NCBI GenBank assembly: GCA_003230195.1
Contig: QIHH01000142.1
Location: forward strand, 1-13,638
From: Gammaproteobacteria bacterium
Lineage (GTDB): Bacteria; Pseudomonadota; Gammaproteobacteria; SZUA-140
Length of the DNA stretch: 13,638 nt
Direction of reading: 5' to 3'
Translations under genes and position numbers: made by a program
Shown: positions 6,616 through 13,638 of the stretch, one piece after another
Position numbering within the stretch: the first letter of the stretch is position 1
How the letters are laid out: each line of letters begins with the position of its first letter
The notes under the pieces: model-generated
Told to the model about the DNA's origin: nothing
The model's database searches: none
Seen by the model: the letters and a program-made list of their open reading frames with translations, nothing else

Positions 6616-7320
6616 TTACGCGAGTCGCTCGATTAATTCATTAGCATCTTTTTTCTGATCATCATTGCCATCAGTGACGATTTCATCAAGGATACCTTTC
6701 GCACTCTCATTATCACCCATATCAATATAGGCTCGTGCAAGGTCTAATTTGGTACCAACCTCATCCTCAGCTGAAAACAGTTCGCTGTCATCAAGCTCAC
6801 CGGGGTCATCATCAAGCGAAGAGATTTCATCACTAAAGTCAGATAGCCAGTCATCATCAGTAGACGCAACATCATCGTTTTCATCCAAACCGGAAAAGAG
6901 GTCGTTTTCAACGTTGTGGCCAGTCGCTGCAATTGATTCAACTAACGTTTCTGTTGTATCTACTTTAGCGGCTATAGAATCAACATCCAAATCCACGAGC
7001 GGCTCTTCATCCAACACCAGATCATCGTTAGCCTCAAATATTACATCTTTGGCTCTTAAATCATCTGCAGCAGGCTCATCAAATGTAAGTTCATCAGCCA
7101 CTTCTAACAGATCAGGTACATCATTGGCGCCAGCTACTGATTCCAGTTCAATCTCATTATCAGGTGCTTTTTCAGCAGCATTGCTATCTAAGATATTTGC
7201 TTCTTTTTTCTGCACATCAACATCAGTCACCATATCCATCGCAGAATCCAGACTAGCTTCTAGCTCACCAAGATCATCCAGTGCATCAATAGCATCGCTT
7301 AATTCACCCTCATCAAGCAC
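6616..7320 (-). CDS. fimV: C-terminal part of FimV, in a shifted frame
   Basis: Continuation of fimV after the frame break. It is a very acidic, Asp/Glu-rich linker ending in the conserved FimV C-terminal domain (about residues 190-234: GTKLDLARAYIDMGDNESAK, then the ILDEIV and ANELIERLA helices), a TPR-like module that in Pseudomonas binds partners such as FimL. The frame is open back to AAA CCT at about 7371, right where the upstream frame ends. One added base in the AAAA run would join the two parts into a product of about 950 residues, a usual FimV size. If translated alone, GTG at 7320 is the first start; AGGTGA in the last 9-bp repeat sits seven bases before it. It has no signal or membrane segment of its own. 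The domain call is firm; separate translation is speculative. Confidence 0.8.
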   Translation of the reverse strand: MLDEGELSDAIDALDDLGELEASLDSAMDMVTDVDVQKKEANILDSNAAEKAPDNEIELESVAGANDVPDLLEVADELTFDEPAADDLRAKDVIFEANDDLVLDEEPLVDLDVDSIAAKVDTTETLVESIAATGHNVENDLFSGLDENDDVASTDDDWLSDFSDEISSLDDDPGELDDSELFSAEDEVGTKLDLARAYIDMGDNESAKGILDEIVTDGNDDQKKDANELIERLA

Positions 7321-7365
7321 ACCTAAATCACCTAAATCACCTAAATCACCTAAATCACCTAAATC
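7321..7365 (-). repeat. Five perfect 9-bp tandem repeats in fimV
   Basis: Five identical copies of GATTTAGGT (minus strand) encode Asp-Leu-Gly five times in the frame of the C-terminal part. The neighbouring upstream sequence codes for similar Asp/Leu/Gly-rich protein (DLPDLGGDLDLDDLDL) but with varied codons. The identical copies therefore look like recent slippage expansion. A 9-bp unit changes length but not frame. In the upstream frame the first unit supplies the TAG stop at 7361-7359. Confidence 0.95.
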
Positions 7366-9467
7366 AGGTTTTCACTTTCACTAACCGATTCCACCTCAGC
7401 TGCAATATCACTGTCAGAAAGATCCAGATCATCAAGATCCAGATCTCCACCCAAGTCAGGCAGATCAATATCAAGCTCATCACTGATGCCAGCGCTATCC
7501 ATCACAGCATCAATTTTTTCATTAAAAAGCACACTGGTTGGCGCAATCTTTTTACCCATCTCAGTGACACTCTTCCAGGTGTCGTTATCGGTGCCGCCTA
7601 GTGAAGCTCTCAGGCTTTTCGCCTGTTCAACAAATGCCTCTTTTTTATCACTCGCTGCATAAACTTCTAACAATTTAACCTGGATATCATGACGCTCAGG
7701 TTCATTCTGTACCGCCTCACTTAACAGCTCTTCTGCCTTATCGAACCGACGATATGCAAGGTATACATCGGCTTCAGCGATTGCATCAATTTCATCATCG
7801 TTTACCTCCATACCATCTGAATTTGAATAATCTGGAATAACATCATTCAATACAGATTCAACAGCCTCATCACTCATATTTTCATCAACAGCAGCAGTTT
7901 CACTACCCAATGGTGCTGTATAATCAATTTCAGACAGCTCTTCTTCAAAAGCAGCCATTTTACGGCGACGAACAACCAGTGCCCCTACCACCAAGGCAAT
8001 TAAAGCAAGCCCACCTAGCGCAAGAATAGGATCAATATTTAACAGCGAGCCAACACTACCTAAAATGCTGTCAACCACTGATAAAAATTCATCTATAATT
8101 GATGGTTCAATGGTTGGCGCCGCTGGCACGACCACTGGGGAAGCCGCTCTTTTCGATTCTTCAGTAGCTACCACTTCACTCTGTGAGGCAGAGGCAGCAA
8201 CATCCGTTACAAAAATTTCATTTGGTAACTCAGCCACATCAGGCAATATAACATTATTGTTTGCAGCCAATTCAGCAGCCGTAACTACCTCAGAATTTAG
8301 CTGCATCGCAGATAGGGTATCTCCTTTGAGAGTAATCAAGCGCTGCATTGAAGCTAACTGCTCTTCTAATGCAGAAAGTCGTTTTCGCAGCTCTTCATTT
8401 TCTTGGCGACTCACATCAGCAGATTCCAGCGCAAATGCCAGTTCCTGTCTCACCTCGCCATCACTCGCCTCCAGTTTACTGCCTGAGCCAGATTGAGAAA
8501 CGCTCTCATCAGGCACGACTAGCGTCAATCTTGATGAGGTTTTGCTGTCTGAACTACCGACACTACTAGTACCATTTCGTTTGCTGCCGAGTGGTCGCTG
8601 TCCTGCTGCCAATGCAGATGAATATTTAGCATCAACCCACTGATCATATTGAAGTTTAGCAATCTTCTCAGCCTCAGCAGCTGACACCAAGGCGATACTA
8701 GCAGGATCCAGAATTCTCAAAAAATAGCCTGCCTTCAGCTCATTGATATTTTGATTCTCAAACGCCTCCGGGTTTTCATTCAATAGCGCGATCATTACCT
8801 GCTGAACAGTAACGCTTCTGTCCGGTCTCATCTCAGACGAGATTTTCCACAGGGTATCTGTTCTTTTGACAGGACCGTACGTAATTGCACCGCTATCAGA
8901 TCTCGAAACAGTGCTGGTTCTCGGTGTAAACCGAGGCACTCCACGTACAGCCGTGGTACTCGGTACTGCCACCGACGCATTTTGAGTTAACGAACTACCG
9001 GCAGCAGGCCATTCAGATTCAAATAAAGGAATATCAAGCGCCGCAGGCCGCTCATCAACCAGCACAGGCGGATCTAGCAGCAGTGTGTATTCACGCAACA
9101 CACGACCACTAGGCCAGTTTGCTTCTATAATAAAATCAAGAAATGGCTCTTTTACTGGATCATGCGATGTAATTTTAAGATAGGTATCACCATTGACACG
9201 CTTTGCAACGCTAAATTTAAGCTTTGTCAGAAAAAATGGCCGTTCAAGACCCGCCTTATCAAAGGCTTCTTTAGATGCAAGCTTAACAACAATTTCTTCA
9301 ACTGTTGTGCTGCCTACCGATAACAACCCGATTTCAGCATCCAATGGCTGATTGAGTGCAGAATGCAGGTTAATCTCACCAAGACCGAGCGAAAAACTAT
9401 TAACCGGTAATAACAATAGAAGCATGGCAAATGCTTTTGCCATATCCTTCATCAGTCCAGGTAACAT
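7359..9467 (-). CDS. fimV: FimV, N-terminal and transmembrane part, frame-broken before its C-terminal domain
   Basis: FimV is an inner-membrane, peptidoglycan-binding protein needed for type IV pilus and polar-complex assembly. From ATG 9467: signal peptide about 1-27, then the family hallmark LGLGEINLHSALNQPLDAEI, an N-terminal domain to about 135, a LysM-like region about 196-253 (GPVKRTDTLWKISSEM), a coiled coil about 337-386, a membrane helix about 485-500 followed by RRRK, and cytoplasmic TPR-like helices about 560-620. It ends at TAG 7361-7359 after an Asp/Leu-rich stretch, so the C-terminal domain is out of frame. The break lies between TGA of the other frame (7376-7374) and this TAG, at the AAAACC run; one inserted base restores a full-length protein. 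ATG 9467 is preferred for its AAAAGGAG; ATG 9494 with AAGGTG is possible. The break may be a true mutation, a sequencing error or recoding. Confidence 0.88.
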   Translation of the reverse strand: MLPGLMKDMAKAFAMLLLLLPVNSFSLGLGEINLHSALNQPLDAEIGLLSVGSTTVEEIVVKLASKEAFDKAGLERPFFLTKLKFSVAKRVNGDTYLKITSHDPVKEPFLDFIIEANWPSGRVLREYTLLLDPPVLVDERPAALDIPLFESEWPAAGSSLTQNASVAVPSTTAVRGVPRFTPRTSTVSRSDSGAITYGPVKRTDTLWKISSEMRPDRSVTVQQVMIALLNENPEAFENQNINELKAGYFLRILDPASIALVSAAEAEKIAKLQYDQWVDAKYSSALAAGQRPLGSKRNGTSSVGSSDSKTSSRLTLVVPDESVSQSGSGSKLEASDGEVRQELAFALESADVSRQENEELRKRLSALEEQLASMQRLITLKGDTLSAMQLNSEVVTAAELAANNNVILPDVAELPNEIFVTDVAASASQSEVVATEESKRAASPVVVPAAPTIEPSIIDEFLSVVDSILGSVGSLLNIDPILALGGLALIALVVGALVVRRRKMAAFEEELSEIDYTAPLGSETAAVDENMSDEAVESVLNDVIPDYSNSDGMEVNDDEIDAIAEADVYLAYRRFDKAEELLSEAVQNEPERHDIQVKLLEVYAASDKKEAFVEQAKSLRASLGGTDNDTWKSVTEMGKKIAPTSVLFNEKIDAVMDSAGISDELDIDLPDLGGDLDLDDLDLSDSDIAAEVESVSESENLI

Positions 9468-9556
9468 TCCTTCTCCTTTTTGTCTAAACATCATCTCAGC
9501 ACCTTAAGAATCCAATGGTTGCAAGATTGTTAACGGCAGTTTTTTTCAGAAACTCA

Positions 9557-10582
9557 CTAATTTATATGATTTTTTATTAAAATTTCCGCAATCTGCACAC
9601 TGTTAAGTGCAGCACCCTTTCTAACATTGTCGGCCACCACCCATAAATTCAATCCACGAGGATGTGAAATATCTTCACGAATTCGGCCTACATAAACAGG
9701 ATCCGTTCCAACTGATTCTGTCACGGCTGTAGGGTAACCACCATTTTCACGTTCATCCAGCACCACAACACCAGCTGCACCCTGTAGCGCGGCAGTGGCA
9801 TCATCAACAGAAATTTTTTCTTTGGTCTCAATGTGTACTGCTTCAGAGTGGCCATAAAACACAGGGACTCTGACGGCCGTTGGGTTGACTTTAATATCGT
9901 CATCAGCAAAGATTTTTTTAGTTTCCCATACCATCTTCATCTCTTCTTTGGTATATCCATTTTCCATAAACACATCAATTTGAGGTAACACATTAAAAGC
10001 AATCTGTTTGGGGTAGACCTTTGTTTCAATATCTTTGCCACTGAGCAGTGCGGCGGTCTGCCCTGCAAGCTCTTCAATCGCCGGTTTGCCGCTGCCAGAA
10101 ACCGCCTGATAAGTCGCGACATTGATACGTTCAATCCCAACCAGATCATAGATGGGCTTTAGCGCCACCAACATCTGAATGGTCGAACAATTGGGATTGG
10201 CGATGATATTACGATTTTTGTAATCCGCCACTGCTTCCGGATTAACTTCTGGCACTACCAATGGGATGTCATCATCATAACGAAAGTGCGAGGTGTTATC
10301 GATCACCACACAGCCAGCAGCACCCGCAATCGGCGCGTATTTCGCCGAAATATCCCCACCGGCAGAAAATAGCGCTACCTGTACCGTTGAAAAATCGAAG
10401 GTATCCAAGTTTTCTACTCTGATATGCTTACCATGAAATTCGACACGTTTGCCTGCTGAACGGCTACTTGCCAGCGGATACAAGGTGTCAACCGGAAAGT
10501 TACGTTCGGCCAAAATTTCGATGATAGCCTCACCCACCGCACCAGTAGCACCCACCACGGCAACATTATATTTTTTATTCAT
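9557..10582 (-). CDS. asd: Aspartate-semialdehyde dehydrogenase
   Basis: Reduces L-aspartyl phosphate with NADPH to aspartate semialdehyde, the branch-point step toward lysine/diaminopimelate, threonine and methionine. The 341-residue product starts with the nucleotide-binding loop VAVVGATGAVG. It carries catalytic Cys132 in ANPNCSTIQM, Gln159 in ATYQAVSGSGK, Arg238 in VRVPVFYGHSE and catalytic His245, so all key residues are present. This separates it from USG-1-like homologues that lack the cysteine. Its length fits the shorter (about 340-residue) class rather than the about 367-residue E. coli enzyme. GTG at 10585 directly precedes ATG 10582; AAGGAA about eight bases upstream favours the ATG. 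It follows leuB by 56 bases on the same strand and precedes fimV, matching the conserved gammaproteobacterial order, and may be transcribed with the leu genes. Confidence 0.97.
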   Translation of the reverse strand: MNKKYNVAVVGATGAVGEAIIEILAERNFPVDTLYPLASSRSAGKRVEFHGKHIRVENLDTFDFSTVQVALFSAGGDISAKYAPIAGAAGCVVIDNTSHFRYDDDIPLVVPEVNPEAVADYKNRNIIANPNCSTIQMLVALKPIYDLVGIERINVATYQAVSGSGKPAIEELAGQTAALLSGKDIETKVYPKQIAFNVLPQIDVFMENGYTKEEMKMVWETKKIFADDDIKVNPTAVRVPVFYGHSEAVHIETKEKISVDDATAALQGAAGVVVLDERENGGYPTAVTESVGTDPVYVGRIREDISHPRGLNLWVVADNVRKGAALNSVQIAEILIKNHIN

Positions 10583-10638
10583 CACAACTTTCCTTACGCT
10601 TATCTCTTCAATATATCGTGTTGTCTCGCGACTGAAGT

Positions 10639-11715
10639 CTAATTCAGTGCCACAACAATTGCATCGCCCATTTCGCTAGTCGATACCTTACGCGAACCTT
10701 CGGTATAGATATCCACGGTACGCAGCCCATCATCCAGTACAGTATTAACAGCCGCTTCAATCTGATTCGCCATTGCCACTTGGTCAAACGAATAACGTAA
10801 CAACATCGCGACCGACAGAATCGTCGCAATCGGATTCGCAATCCCCTGCCCAGCAATATCCGGGGCTGATCCATGGATTGGCTCATACATCCCTTTACCA
10901 TTTGCATCAAGTGACGCTGATGGCAGCATGCCGATCGAACCGGTCAACATTGCGGCACAATCAGATAAAATATCGCCAAACATATTGGTGGTCACCATCA
11001 CATCAAACTGCTTCGGTGCACGCACCAGTTGCATTGCAGCGTTATCGACATACAGATGGCTCAGCTCAATTTCTGGGTAATCCTTCGCCACCCGAATCAT
11101 CACCTCACGCCACAGTTCGGTACATTCCAATACGTTCGCCTTATCGACAGAACAGACCCGCTTGTCACGCTTCATCGCAATCTCAAAGGCAGAGCGGCCG
11201 ATGCGTTCTATCTCGGACTCTTTATAGACCAACGTATTAAAACCTTGTTTCTCACCATTCTCCAACGTGCGAATGCCACGAGGTTGCCCAAAATAGATGC
11301 CGCCGGTCAATTCACGCACGATCATAATATCAAGCCCTGATACCACCTCGGGCTTCAATGTCGATGCATCCGCCAGTTGTGGATAAAGAATCGCTGGACG
11401 CAAATTCGAAAAGAGTTCTAGGTTTGCACGCAGACTCAGTAATCCCTTTTCAGGGCGTACCGCAATATCAAGTGACTCCCATTTATGACCACCAACAGCA
11501 CCCAGCAAAATCGCATCACTGGCCGTCGCCTTTTCAAGCGTTTCATCAGGTAGTGGAGAACCAGTAGCATCATAAGCTACACCACCGACCAGACCGTGAT
11601 CCAGTTCAATCTCAAAACCTTGATTTTTTTGCAGTGCTTCCAGCACCTTCACTGCTTCGGCTACAATTTCAGGGCCGATGCCGTCACCCGGTAAAATCAG
11701 TATTTTTTTTGTCAT
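10639..11715 (-). CDS. leuB: 3-Isopropylmalate dehydrogenase
   Basis: Oxidatively decarboxylates (2R,3S)-3-isopropylmalate with NAD+ to 2-oxoisocaproate, the third dedicated step of leucine synthesis. The product has 358 residues, the normal size. Visible signatures are GDGIGPEI (10-17), substrate-binding Arg96 and Arg106 in LRANLELFSNLRP, Arg134 in VRELTGGIYFGQPRG, Lys192 in DKANVLE, metal-binding Asp224, Asp248 and Asp252 (the last two in MFGDILSD), and the NAD-binding loop HGSAPDIAGQGIANP (281-295). The Gly-rich NAD loop separates it from isocitrate and tartrate dehydrogenase relatives. ATG 11715 lacks a clear Shine-Dalgarno sequence, but the N-terminus MTKKILILPGDGIGPE is the family start. 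It lies 50 bases after leuD in the leuCDB order, so it probably belongs to the same transcript. Confidence 0.98.
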   Translation of the reverse strand: MTKKILILPGDGIGPEIVAEAVKVLEALQKNQGFEIELDHGLVGGVAYDATGSPLPDETLEKATASDAILLGAVGGHKWESLDIAVRPEKGLLSLRANLELFSNLRPAILYPQLADASTLKPEVVSGLDIMIVRELTGGIYFGQPRGIRTLENGEKQGFNTLVYKESEIERIGRSAFEIAMKRDKRVCSVDKANVLECTELWREVMIRVAKDYPEIELSHLYVDNAAMQLVRAPKQFDVMVTTNMFGDILSDCAAMLTGSIGMLPSASLDANGKGMYEPIHGSAPDIAGQGIANPIATILSVAMLLRYSFDQVAMANQIEAAVNTVLDDGLRTVDIYTEGSRKVSTSEMGDAIVVALN

Positions 11716-11765
11716 TTTTTCTACGCTTTATTCTGTTGTTGCTATTAATTCATCAACGGCTTTAC

Positions 11766-12425
11766 TTAAGAAGCAAATAACCACGGTGCATTCTGTTTTC
11801 GTTTCGCCTCATACTCGCGTACCGCAGCGGCATGTTTCAGACTGAGGCCAATCTCATCAAGTCCCTGCAACAGGCACTCTTTACGAAAGTTGTCGATCTC
11901 GAAGTTCATCATCTCACCACTTGGCAAGGTAACATGTTGTGCTGCCAAATCAATCTGCAAACGATAACCTTCATTGGCAGAAATCTCTTTAAAGAGACGA
12001 TCCACTTCATCCGCACTCAGTGCAAACGGCAGCACACCATTTTTGAAACAGTTGTTATAAAAGATATCTGCAAAGCTCGGCGCAATCACCACTCGAATGC
12101 CGTAATCGAGCAACGCCCACACGGCATGTTCGCGAGACGAGCCACAACCAAAGTTATCACGTGCGAGCAACACTTGCGCGCCACTGTAACGCGGCTGGTT
12201 CAATACAAAGTCTGCATTTAATGGCCGTTCAGTGTTATATCCAAGGGGCACGTCGCCCTGACCCGGCTCGCCCACATCTAAATAACGCCACTCATCAAAC
12301 AGGTTAGGCCCAAAGCCACTGCGTTTAATCGACTTCAAAAACTGCTTCGGGATGATTGCATCGGTATCGACATTGGCACGATCTAACGGCACCACTAAAC
12401 CATCTAATGTTGTAAATGCATCCAT
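11766..12425 (-). CDS. leuD: 3-Isopropylmalate dehydratase small subunit
   Basis: Small subunit of isopropylmalate isomerase; with LeuC it converts 2-isopropylmalate to 3-isopropylmalate through isopropylmaleate. It forms the swivelling, substrate-recognising domain of the aconitase fold. The 219 residues match the usual length. NVDTDAIIPKQFLKS (18-32) and the active-site loop NFGCGSSREHA (91-101) are intact. ATG at 12425 overlaps the leuC stop by one base (TAATG), with a good AAGGAG (12438-12433) inside the end of leuC, so translation is probably coupled and the two subunits made in step. Confidence 0.97.
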   Translation of the reverse strand: MDAFTTLDGLVVPLDRANVDTDAIIPKQFLKSIKRSGFGPNLFDEWRYLDVGEPGQGDVPLGYNTERPLNADFVLNQPRYSGAQVLLARDNFGCGSSREHAVWALLDYGIRVVIAPSFADIFYNNCFKNGVLPFALSADEVDRLFKEISANEGYRLQIDLAAQHVTLPSGEMMNFEIDNFRKECLLQGLDEIGLSLKHAAAVREYEAKRKQNAPWLFAS

Positions 12426-13638
12426 TATTCTGCTCCTTCTGCTTGAGCTTCTATATATTGTGCGACGTCGACAAAGTGACCCGCTATCGCCGCCACTGCC
12501 GCCATCGCCGGACTCACGAGATGAGTACGCCCACCCTGCCCCTGTCGTCCTTCGAAATTACGGTTCGAAGTTGATGCACAGTGTTCACCATCACCCAATC
12601 GATCCGCATTCATCGCTAGGCACATTGAACAGCCCGGTTCACGCCACTCAAAACCCGCTTCAATAAAGATTTTATCCAGCCCTTCTGTTTCGGCCTGACG
12701 TTTCACCAGCCCGGAACCAGGTACTACCAACACTTGATTAACGGTCTCTGCCACATGACGACCATTAATGACCGCCGCTGCATCACGCAGATCTTCTATA
12801 CGTGAATTAGTACAAGAACCGATGAAGACCTTATCTAGCTTGATATCCGTAATCGCCTGACCACCTTTCAACCCCATGTAGACCAGCGCGCGCTCGATAT
12901 TGCCACGTTTCACACTATCTTCCTCATCTTCTGGTCGCGGAATCGAACCACCGACCGGCAATACCATCTCCGGCGAGGTACCCCAAGTAACTTGCGGTTC
13001 AATCGCTGCGCCGTCTATTTTCACGACACGGTCAAACTCTGCCCCGTCATCACTGTGCAACTCAGCCCACGCGACTTTCGCCTGCTCCCACTGCTCAGGC
13101 TTCGGTGCATAGATACGACCGCGCACATATTCGATCGTCTTTGCATCAACCGCGACCATGCCGACACGGGCACCCGCTTCGATCGTCATATTGCACAAGG
13201 TCATGCGTCCTTCGACCGACAGCGCACGCACTGCCTCACCACCAAATTCAATCGCATAACCGGTACCACCCGCGGTACCGATCTCACCGATAATCGCCAG
13301 TGCCATATCTTTGGCCGAAACACCGTCACGTAATTGTCCATCGACCTGCACCAACATATTTTTTGATTTTTTCTGGATGAGACACTGCGTCGCCAACACA
13401 TGTTCAACCTCAGACGTACCGATGCCAAACGACAGTGCACCCAATGCGCCATGAGTTGAGGTATGAGAATCGCCACACACCACCGTCATGCCCGGCAACG
13501 TCGCACCTGACTCTGGGCCAACCACATGGACGATGCCCTGACGCGGATCATCCATTTTGTATTCAGTCAGACCAAACTCGTCACAATTGTTATCCAGCGT
13601 CTCAACTTGAATACGCGCTACCGGCTCTTCGATCCCTT
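12425..13638 (-). CDS. leuC: 3-Isopropylmalate dehydratase large subunit, N-terminus beyond window
   Basis: Large, iron-sulphur subunit of isopropylmalate isomerase, an aconitase-family enzyme. The frame runs off the right edge: codons upstream of the internal ATG at 13555 read EEPVARIQVETLDNNCDEFG and TEYK, which is normal LeuC sequence, so 13555 is not the start. About 403 residues are present and roughly 65 are missing compared with a typical 466-residue protein. The 4Fe-4S ligands are all visible: Cys in FIGSCTNSRIEDL, and both cysteines of WREPGCSMCLAMN. VCGDSHTSTHGALG and the RNFEGRQGQGGRTHLVSP end region are also typical. It is the first of the leuCDB genes here and overlaps leuD by one base. 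Any leader or upstream promoter lies outside the window. Confidence 0.97.
   Translation of the reverse strand, partial: GIEEPVARIQVETLDNNCDEFGLTEYKMDDPRQGIVHVVGPESGATLPGMTVVCGDSHTSTHGALGALSFGIGTSEVEHVLATQCLIQKKSKNMLVQVDGQLRDGVSAKDMALAIIGEIGTAGGTGYAIEFGGEAVRALSVEGRMTLCNMTIEAGARVGMVAVDAKTIEYVRGRIYAPKPEQWEQAKVAWAELHSDDGAEFDRVVKIDGAAIEPQVTWGTSPEMVLPVGGSIPRPEDEEDSVKRGNIERALVYMGLKGGQAITDIKLDKVFIGSCTNSRIEDLRDAAAVINGRHVAETVNQVLVVPGSGLVKRQAETEGLDKIFIEAGFEWREPGCSMCLAMNADRLGDGEHCASTSNRNFEGRQGQGGRTHLVSPAMAAVAAIAGHFVDVAQYIEAQAEGAE

Noticed and set aside
7321..7365. Short tandem array as a possible CRISPR or iteron set
   Set aside because: The units are 9 bp with no spacers and sit inside a coding region, where they encode Asp-Leu-Gly.
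6749..7384. A long Ser-rich plus-strand open frame opposite fimV
   Set aside because: It is the antisense shadow of the acidic, Asp/Glu-rich fimV reading; the plus-strand frame has no recognisable domain, while the minus strand carries conserved FimV sequence. Similar Ser-rich shadows at 8065-8496 are rejected for the same reason.

Overview
The window looks like chromosome of a gammaproteobacterium of moderate GC. The main reason is the gene order leuC-leuD-leuB-asd-fimV on the minus strand at the right-hand side, which is conserved in Pseudomonas-like gammaproteobacteria. Protein motifs (FimV N-terminal and C-terminal domains, a PilB/MshE-type ATPase) agree with this. No species can be named from the sequence alone.

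Layout from right to left. Positions 13638-10639 hold leucine biosynthesis: leuC (runs off the right edge), leuD and leuB, tightly packed. asd (aspartate-semialdehyde dehydrogenase, 10582-9557) follows. Next is fimV, whose reading frame breaks once at about 7366-7373, beside five perfect 9-bp repeats (7321-7365). The C-terminal FimV domain continues in another frame to 6616. After fimV, where Pseudomonas has truA and trpF, there is instead a CbiQ/EcfT-like membrane protein (6557-5856). The 588 bases after that contain no intact gene but do contain a decayed vapBC-type toxin-antitoxin pair (5785 to about 5300), readable through several stops and frameshifts.

Left half. A GGDEF protein (diguanylate cyclase, 4335-5267, plus strand) and a GspE/PilB/MshE-type secretion or pilus ATPase with two MshEN-like repeats (4035-2296, minus strand) are divergently arranged around a 299-bp control region with palindromes and a leader hairpin. 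One gene can make c-di-GMP and the other has the domain type that often binds it, so a functional pair is plausible but unproven. Between the ATPase and ung (1911-1204) lies the left end of a decayed ISL3-family insertion sequence. A degenerate dispersed palindrome and a probable terminator follow ung. At the left edge is an EamA-family transporter (92-967, plus strand) whose 5' end seems damaged: its first membrane helix is encoded directly after a stop, with no conventional start.

Taken together, a conserved amino-acid and pilus-assembly block (13638-6616) adjoins a more fluid segment (6557-1) that has collected regulatory genes, a dead toxin-antitoxin pair and an IS fragment. I did not find a convincing wholly new system. 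The points most worth checking are the fimV frame break with its repeat, the vapBC relic, and the GGDEF/MshEN-ATPase divergent pair.
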